Below are positions 7,061 through 10,245 of a stretch of DNA of 10,245 nucleotides, piece by piece. The stretch comes from Bacteroidota bacterium (GTDB taxonomy: Bacteria; Bacteroidota; Rhodothermia; Rhodothermales; UBA10348). Each line of letters starts with the position of its first letter. The stretch's first letter is position 1. The stretch spans positions 1 to 10,245 of the forward strand of contig SMXL01000057.1 in assembly GCA_004356385.1 (NCBI GenBank), written 5' to 3'. The translations under genes and the position numbers were made by a program. Under the pieces are notes generated by a model, which saw only the letters and a list, made by a program, of their open reading frames with translations, ran no database searches and was not told the DNA's origin.

Positions 7061-7283
7061 TTAAAAACAGGTTTCCGAGCTCTGCAATCAGGGGCGAAAA
7101 TTCGGTGAGACCGGACGCCATCAGCACGGTGAGAATATTTACCGTTGCAACCGCCATAACGACGACGATAACAACCACACCGGTATACAGAGACGCGGCA
7201 ATCGTGAAAAGAAGGAATTTCCTAACGGGCTCCGGAAGAGCTGCCACATCTAAGTGTGGCCACGGAGAATAATCGACTGGCAT
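7041..7283 (-). CDS. Small membrane protein, 80 residues, first gene of the envelope cassette
   Basis: This is an 80-residue protein of unknown family. A short N-terminal part (MPVDYSPWPHLDVAALPEP) precedes an uninterrupted hydrophobic stretch at about residues 23-59. That stretch is long enough for one extended or two tightly packed membrane helices, and is rich in Val (VVVIVVVMAVATV). A mildly amphipathic C-terminus (LTEFSPLIAELGNLFLNVKAPA) follows. The ATG at 7283 is the only plausible in-frame start; a modest GGGA lies upstream. The stop overlaps the lipoprotein start by 20 bases in another frame, a tight arrangement that argues the two products are made together. A good minus-strand promoter lies about 80-107 bases upstream. 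It probably anchors or partners the lipoproteins at the inner membrane; this is an inference from context. Confidence 0.75.
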   Translation of the reverse strand: MPVDYSPWPHLDVAALPEPVRKFLLFTIAASLYTGVVVIVVVMAVATVNILTVLMASGLTEFSPLIAELGNLFLNVKAPA

Positions 7284-7361
7284 GAGAGTATCCCGATGAG
7301 TGGTTGCGCCTGGGTTACACGCATTTCCTCCCCCGAGATCGCTATTTTCTTCCTAGCCACA

Positions 7362-7390
7362 TTAATAAGGAAATTGTGGATCCAAGTCAA
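7362..7390 (-). promoter_or_regulatory. Sigma70-like promoter of the envelope cassette, overlapped by an inverted repeat
   Basis: On the minus strand, TTGACT (7385-7390) and TATTAA (7362-7367) are separated by exactly 17 bases, matching five of six and four of six consensus positions. Transcription would start near 7355, leaving a leader of about 72 bases before the membrane-protein ATG. An inverted repeat CCACA-N13-TGTGG (7357-7379) covers the -10 element and most of the spacer, where a repressor could bind. If the host is a Bacteroidota relative, its sigma factor may prefer a different consensus, which lowers certainty. Confidence 0.45.
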
Positions 7391-7436
7391 GGAAAATCCA
7401 TATCGGGTTGGGCAGATTAACAGGAATAACTGATTC

Positions 7437-8531
7437 GTGCGCAAGATTTTACATATTGACATGGATGCTTTTTTCGCTTCCGTAGAACAGCGCGATAATC
7501 CTGAGCTTCGGGGCAAGCCGGTAGCCGTTGGGGGTACATCAAAAAGAGGAGTCGTGGCGGCTGCCAGCTATGAGGCTAGGGCCTTCGGAGTGTATTCCGC
7601 GATGCCGTCGTCGGTGGCAGCGCGAAGGTGTCCAGAACTCATTTTTGTAAAAACCCGGTTTGATGTTTACGGCGCCGTGTCAAAAGATATCCGTCGCATA
7701 TTCAAGCGCTACACGGATCTCGTTGAACCGCTTTCGCTGGACGAAGCGTATCTGGATGTCTCGGAGCCGAAAATTGAAACAGGGTCTGCCACATCGATCG
7801 CGCGTGAGATCAAGAAAGCCATCCGAGACGAGACCGGCTTGACAGCCTCAGCCGGAGTTTCGTTCAACAAGTTCCTGGCGAAACTGGGGTCGGATTACAA
7901 AAAGCCGGACGGGCTCACGGTGATCACGCCTGCGAAAGCTGCCGTATTTATCGAACGTCTCCCTATCGAAAAATTCTATGGGATCGGTCCGGTCACTGCG
8001 GGGAGAATGCACGACATCGGTGTGAAGACAGGCGCCGATCTTCTACAGCTGTCTGAAGACGAATTGGCTGCGAAATTCGGCAAGTCGGGACGATATTATT
8101 ACAAGATGGCCCGGTGCGAAGACGATCGGGAAGTGAAACCGAGTCGTGAACGCAAATCCGTGGGCGCCGAACGCACTTTCGAAGAGGATATTTCTGATGT
8201 CGGAGAGCTTCTCAGTCGGTTGGATCGGATTGCCGATAACGTCGCCGATCGACTCGTGCGGTCTGGTGTAGCGGGTCACACGGTAACGCTCAAGATTAAA
8301 TATCACGATTTCGAAGTGAATACGAGACAGACCACATCGAAACATCCGATAGCAACTCGCGAGGAATTGATCGAACTTGGCGATCTTTTGCTTCGCAAGT
8401 CACCGGCGCCCCCGAAGAGACCGGTACGGCTCTTGGGCCTCAGCGTCTCAAAACTGTGTCCGATTAACGGTGGTCCGGAAAAAGAACAGCTGGTCTTGGA
8501 TTTCAATGGTGGCGAAGACGCGACCGGTTAG
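7437..8531 (+). CDS. dinB: DNA polymerase IV (Y-family translesion polymerase)
   Basis: This 364-residue cytosolic polymerase copies past damaged template bases. The N-terminus HIDMDAFFASVE carries catalytic D8 and the steric-gate F13; SLDEAYLDV supplies catalytic D102 and E103. SAGVSFNKFLAKLGSDYKKPDGL marks the palm/thumb region, and PIEKFYGIGPVTAGRM is the helix-hairpin-helix. The little-finger domain follows, and the protein ends with QLVLDF (351-356), a sliding-clamp-binding motif. Length is normal (E. coli 351). The start is a GTG at 7437; the next ATG (7461) would delete the catalytic D8, so it can be excluded. AGGAA lies ten bases upstream. The gene is divergent from the envelope cassette across 153 bases. 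I found no CTG-N10-CAG LexA-type box there, so SOS control is not evident. Confidence 0.96.
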   Translation: MRKILHIDMDAFFASVEQRDNPELRGKPVAVGGTSKRGVVAAASYEARAFGVYSAMPSSVAARRCPELIFVKTRFDVYGAVSKDIRRIFKRYTDLVEPLSLDEAYLDVSEPKIETGSATSIAREIKKAIRDETGLTASAGVSFNKFLAKLGSDYKKPDGLTVITPAKAAVFIERLPIEKFYGIGPVTAGRMHDIGVKTGADLLQLSEDELAAKFGKSGRYYYKMARCEDDREVKPSRERKSVGAERTFEEDISDVGELLSRLDRIADNVADRLVRSGVAGHTVTLKIKYHDFEVNTRQTTSKHPIATREELIELGDLLLRKSPAPPKRPVRLLGLSVSKLCPINGGPEKEQLVLDFNGGEDATG

Positions 8532-8556
8532 TCCCGAGACAGATTCACGATCTATC

Positions 8557-8806
8557 TCACTCTGCAGCCAGCGACGGACCCTGTACATCGTATGTCATGA
8601 CCATCCCACCCAGAAAGCTTCGTGCTCGCCGAAGGCCTTTCCGGTGATCTGATAAATATTACTCGGCGGATAATCCCACTCGACTTCGTCTGCCACTATA
8701 AAGTACGTGTACGCGACACCCGGCGTCGTCGATGAGAAAAACATCCAGCAAGTCCGGAACCGGTCAGGATTAGGAATGGAATGAATAAGCGGGTAGAAGC
8801 TTTCAT
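8557..8806 (-). pseudogene. Relic of a multicopper oxidase lipoprotein, frameshifted and internally deleted
   Basis: GGAGG at 8814-8818 stands seven bases before an ATG at 8806, a strong ribosome site. The first frame gives a signal peptide (MKASTRLFIPFLILTG) and lipobox LAGC with cysteine 22, then ends at a TAG at 8696-8698 after 36 residues. One base added to the T5 run (8737-8741) restores a frame reading YFIVADEVEWDYPPSNIY...GKAFGEHEAF. This closely resembles the conserved N-terminus of hephaestin-like multicopper oxidases, typically Y-I-A-A-D-E-V-WDYAPS. That frame stops at 8595-8597. A third frame then reads LGGMVMTYDVQGPSLAAE and stops at 8557-8559; it resembles the segment after the last copper-binding histidines in such enzymes (weaker match). 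All copper sites are absent. The family call rests on recall, not a search. Confidence 0.6.
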
Positions 8807-8843
8807 CGGAGAACCTCCAGTCGTGATGTTGGAGAGTAAGAAG

Positions 8844-8868
8844 CCTCCGTATCAGGATAATATGGAGG
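8844..8868. repeat. Nine-base inverted repeat upstream of the oxidase relic
   Basis: CCTCCGTAT and ATATGGAGG flank a seven-base loop; the arms match except for one position that would be a G-U pair in plus-strand RNA. No T-run follows on either strand, so an operator or mRNA structure is more likely than a terminator. Confidence 0.5.
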
Positions 8869-8961
8869 GTTCTGGGTGGATGAGCGATTGATTGCGATAA
8901 ATTGTTTGAATTGTCAAAATTGGTCCTTCCATCGCGCAGGGGGAGGCATATTCGTATATTA

Positions 8962-8982
8962 ATTGAAAGACGCTCTTTCGAT
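8962..8982. repeat. Near-perfect palindrome upstream of the dipeptidase gene
   Basis: GAAAGA-CGC-TCTTTC (8965-8979) is a perfect inverted repeat that extends to nine-base arms with one wobble position (ATT/GAT). It lies about 78 bases before the dipeptidase ATG, where a regulator site or a 5' leader hairpin would be expected. Confidence 0.45.
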
Positions 8983-9060
8983 CGCGGGAAGACCGAAAAC
9001 CCTTGTCTACTTGGTGAACTCGGTTCATCGACAACATCTCACTGCTTACCACCTCTGACA

Positions 9061-10245
9061 TGAAGCCTTTTTCTGCCGTTTCCTACCTGTTTCCAGTTCT
9101 TGCTTTCATCTTGGTTGGCGCCTGTGAGTCCTACGACTCGGTAGAGTCCGAAGAGGCTTTAGTCGAACGCGCTCGGGGCATTCACGAGCGGGTCATCACG
9201 CTCGATACTCACAACGATATTCGCGTGTCGAATTTCACGGAAGAGACCAACTACACGATGGACCTGCCCACGCAGGTGAACATACCGAAAATGATCGAAG
9301 GTGGTCTCGACGTTTCGTGGTTGGTGGTCTTTGTGGGTCAGGATACGCTCACGGCGGCGGGGTTTGCTCAGGCAACCGAAGACGCGATGGCCAAGTTTGA
9401 CGCGATCCACTGGCTGGCGGAGGAGAAAGCTCCCGATCAAATCGAAATCGCGTACACGTCCGACGACGTGCGGCGAATTGTTTCGGAGGGAAAACGCGTT
9501 GCCATGATCGCCATCGAAAATGCCTACCAGGTTGGACTCGATCTCGGCAATATCAAGCGATTCCAAGAGCTCGGTGGACGATATATGTCGTTGTCTCACA
9601 ACGGACACAGTCAGTTTTCCGATTCCAACACCGGCGAACGGGACGACATCTGGCTGTACCATGGACTCAGCGACCTGGGTAAGGAAGCCGTCGCCGAGAT
9701 GAACAAATGGGGGATCATGATCGACCTTTCCCATCCGTCGAAAGAGTCCAACCTGCAGGTGCTTGAACTCTCGAGAGCCCCGGTTATGGCGTCGCACTCG
9801 GCGGCCCGGGCCATGAACGACGTGAGTCGCAATATGGACGACGAGCAGCTGATGGCGCTCAAGGAAAACGGCGGTGTGATTCAGACCGTTGCCTTTCGAA
9901 GTTATGTGAACAGCGAGAAGAGCCGCGCCTATCGCGCAGTCCAAGATTCAATTCGTCGGGAGATCGCTGCTGAGATGGGAGTTGAAGTGGTCTCGGGGCG
10001 TCGCGCATTTTTTCAAATGTCGCCGGAGGAACGCGACGCATATACCGAGCGAATCGAGCCGGTAAATGAAGCCCTGGAATTGCGCCTGCAGGACATCGAA
10101 GCCAAACCGGTTGACGTGGCAGATTTCGTAGACCACATCGACTATCTCGTGGACCTGATAGGCATTGATCACGTCGGGATCAGTTCTGACTTCGACGGTG
10201 GGGGTGGGGTCTTGGGATGGAACAGTGCGGCCGAGACCTTCAATG
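9061..10245 (+). CDS. Membrane dipeptidase (peptidase M19), lipoprotein, cut by right edge
   Basis: This zinc dipeptidase of the renal-dipeptidase family cleaves dipeptides, some including D-residues. It is open from the ATG at 9061 to the window end: 395 residues without a stop. The N-terminus is a lipoprotein signal with lipobox LVGAC (lipid-bearing cysteine 22), so the enzyme is anchored in the envelope. Family metal ligands are visible: DTHND (H51, D53), E153 in AIENA, H225 in DLSHPS and H246 in ASHSAAR, plus GISSDFDG (D377) near the active site. Residues about 284-345 form a charged helical insertion compared with the mammalian enzyme, which I believe is common in bacterial homologues. 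The last part of the barrel lies beyond the window. It is separated from dinB by the oxidase relic and by repeats; no operon partner is visible. Confidence 0.93.

Larger units (their letters stand above)
8807..9060. other. Intergenic region rich in inverted repeats between the oxidase relic and the dipeptidase gene
   Basis: No believable gene lies here; a 69-residue minus-strand frame across it has no recognisable features. It holds four inverted repeats: 8844-8868, 8905-8918, 8962-8982 and 9013-9029. It should contain the divergent promoters for the relic and for the dipeptidase, but no convincing -35/-10 pair was found on either strand. The dipeptidase ATG has no clear ribosome site. Confidence 0.5.

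Noticed and set aside
8852..9061. 69-residue minus-strand frame in the repeat-rich gap
   Set aside because: It has no ribosome site, no recognisable composition and runs through several inverted repeats; judged non-coding.
9159..9944. 261-residue minus-strand frame
   Set aside because: It is antisense to the M19 dipeptidase, whose metal ligands are all in place on the plus strand.
1..10245. CRISPR array, tRNA, rRNA, insertion sequence or prophage
   Set aside because: No regularly spaced repeats, transposase, integrase or structural RNA signatures were seen; the only tandem repeats are the short ones in dnaX and at the phosphofructokinase end.

Overview
The window looks like ordinary chromosomal DNA of a Gram-negative bacterium, with one unrecognised gene cassette and one decayed gene. 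Four predicted lipoproteins or lipoprotein remnants with a lipobox point to a diderm cell. The C-terminal style of DnaX, the mixed-substrate type of phosphofructokinase and the dnaX-ybaB-recR order suggest the Bacteroidota/Rhodothermota/Balneolota side of the tree. That placement is an inference and was not tested.

Layout, left to right: (1) The 3' end of a 6-phosphofructokinase gene (+ strand) enters from the left edge and converges on a minus-strand block. (2) The minus-strand block, read from 5477 down to 713, is dnaX (clamp-loader gamma/tau), ybaB/ebfC (nucleoid-associated protein), recR (recombinational repair) and a fused two-domain ABC permease of the ferric-iron/thiamine type, with no ATPase or binding protein beside it. 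(3) A second minus-strand block, read from 7283 down to 5625, holds four small genes I cannot name: an 80-residue membrane protein, two lipoproteins and a 108-residue helical protein. They are closely packed, have a recognisable promoter at the head and look like one cell-envelope cassette. (4) dinB (DNA polymerase IV) runs divergently on the + strand from 7437. (5) Between dinB and the next gene lies a minus-strand relic of a multicopper oxidase. It keeps the ribosome site, lipoprotein signal and conserved N-terminal stretch, but is frameshifted and lacks nearly all of the enzyme. (6) A region rich in inverted repeats follows. (7) A membrane dipeptidase (peptidase M19) lipoprotein runs off the right edge.

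Functionally, dnaX, ybaB, recR and dinB all serve replication and repair. The phosphofructokinase belongs to glycolysis, the permease to nutrient uptake, and the dipeptidase to envelope or periplasmic peptide turnover. The best candidate for something undescribed is the four-gene envelope cassette at 5625-7283. The clearest evolutionary oddity is the collapsed multicopper oxidase at 8557-8806.
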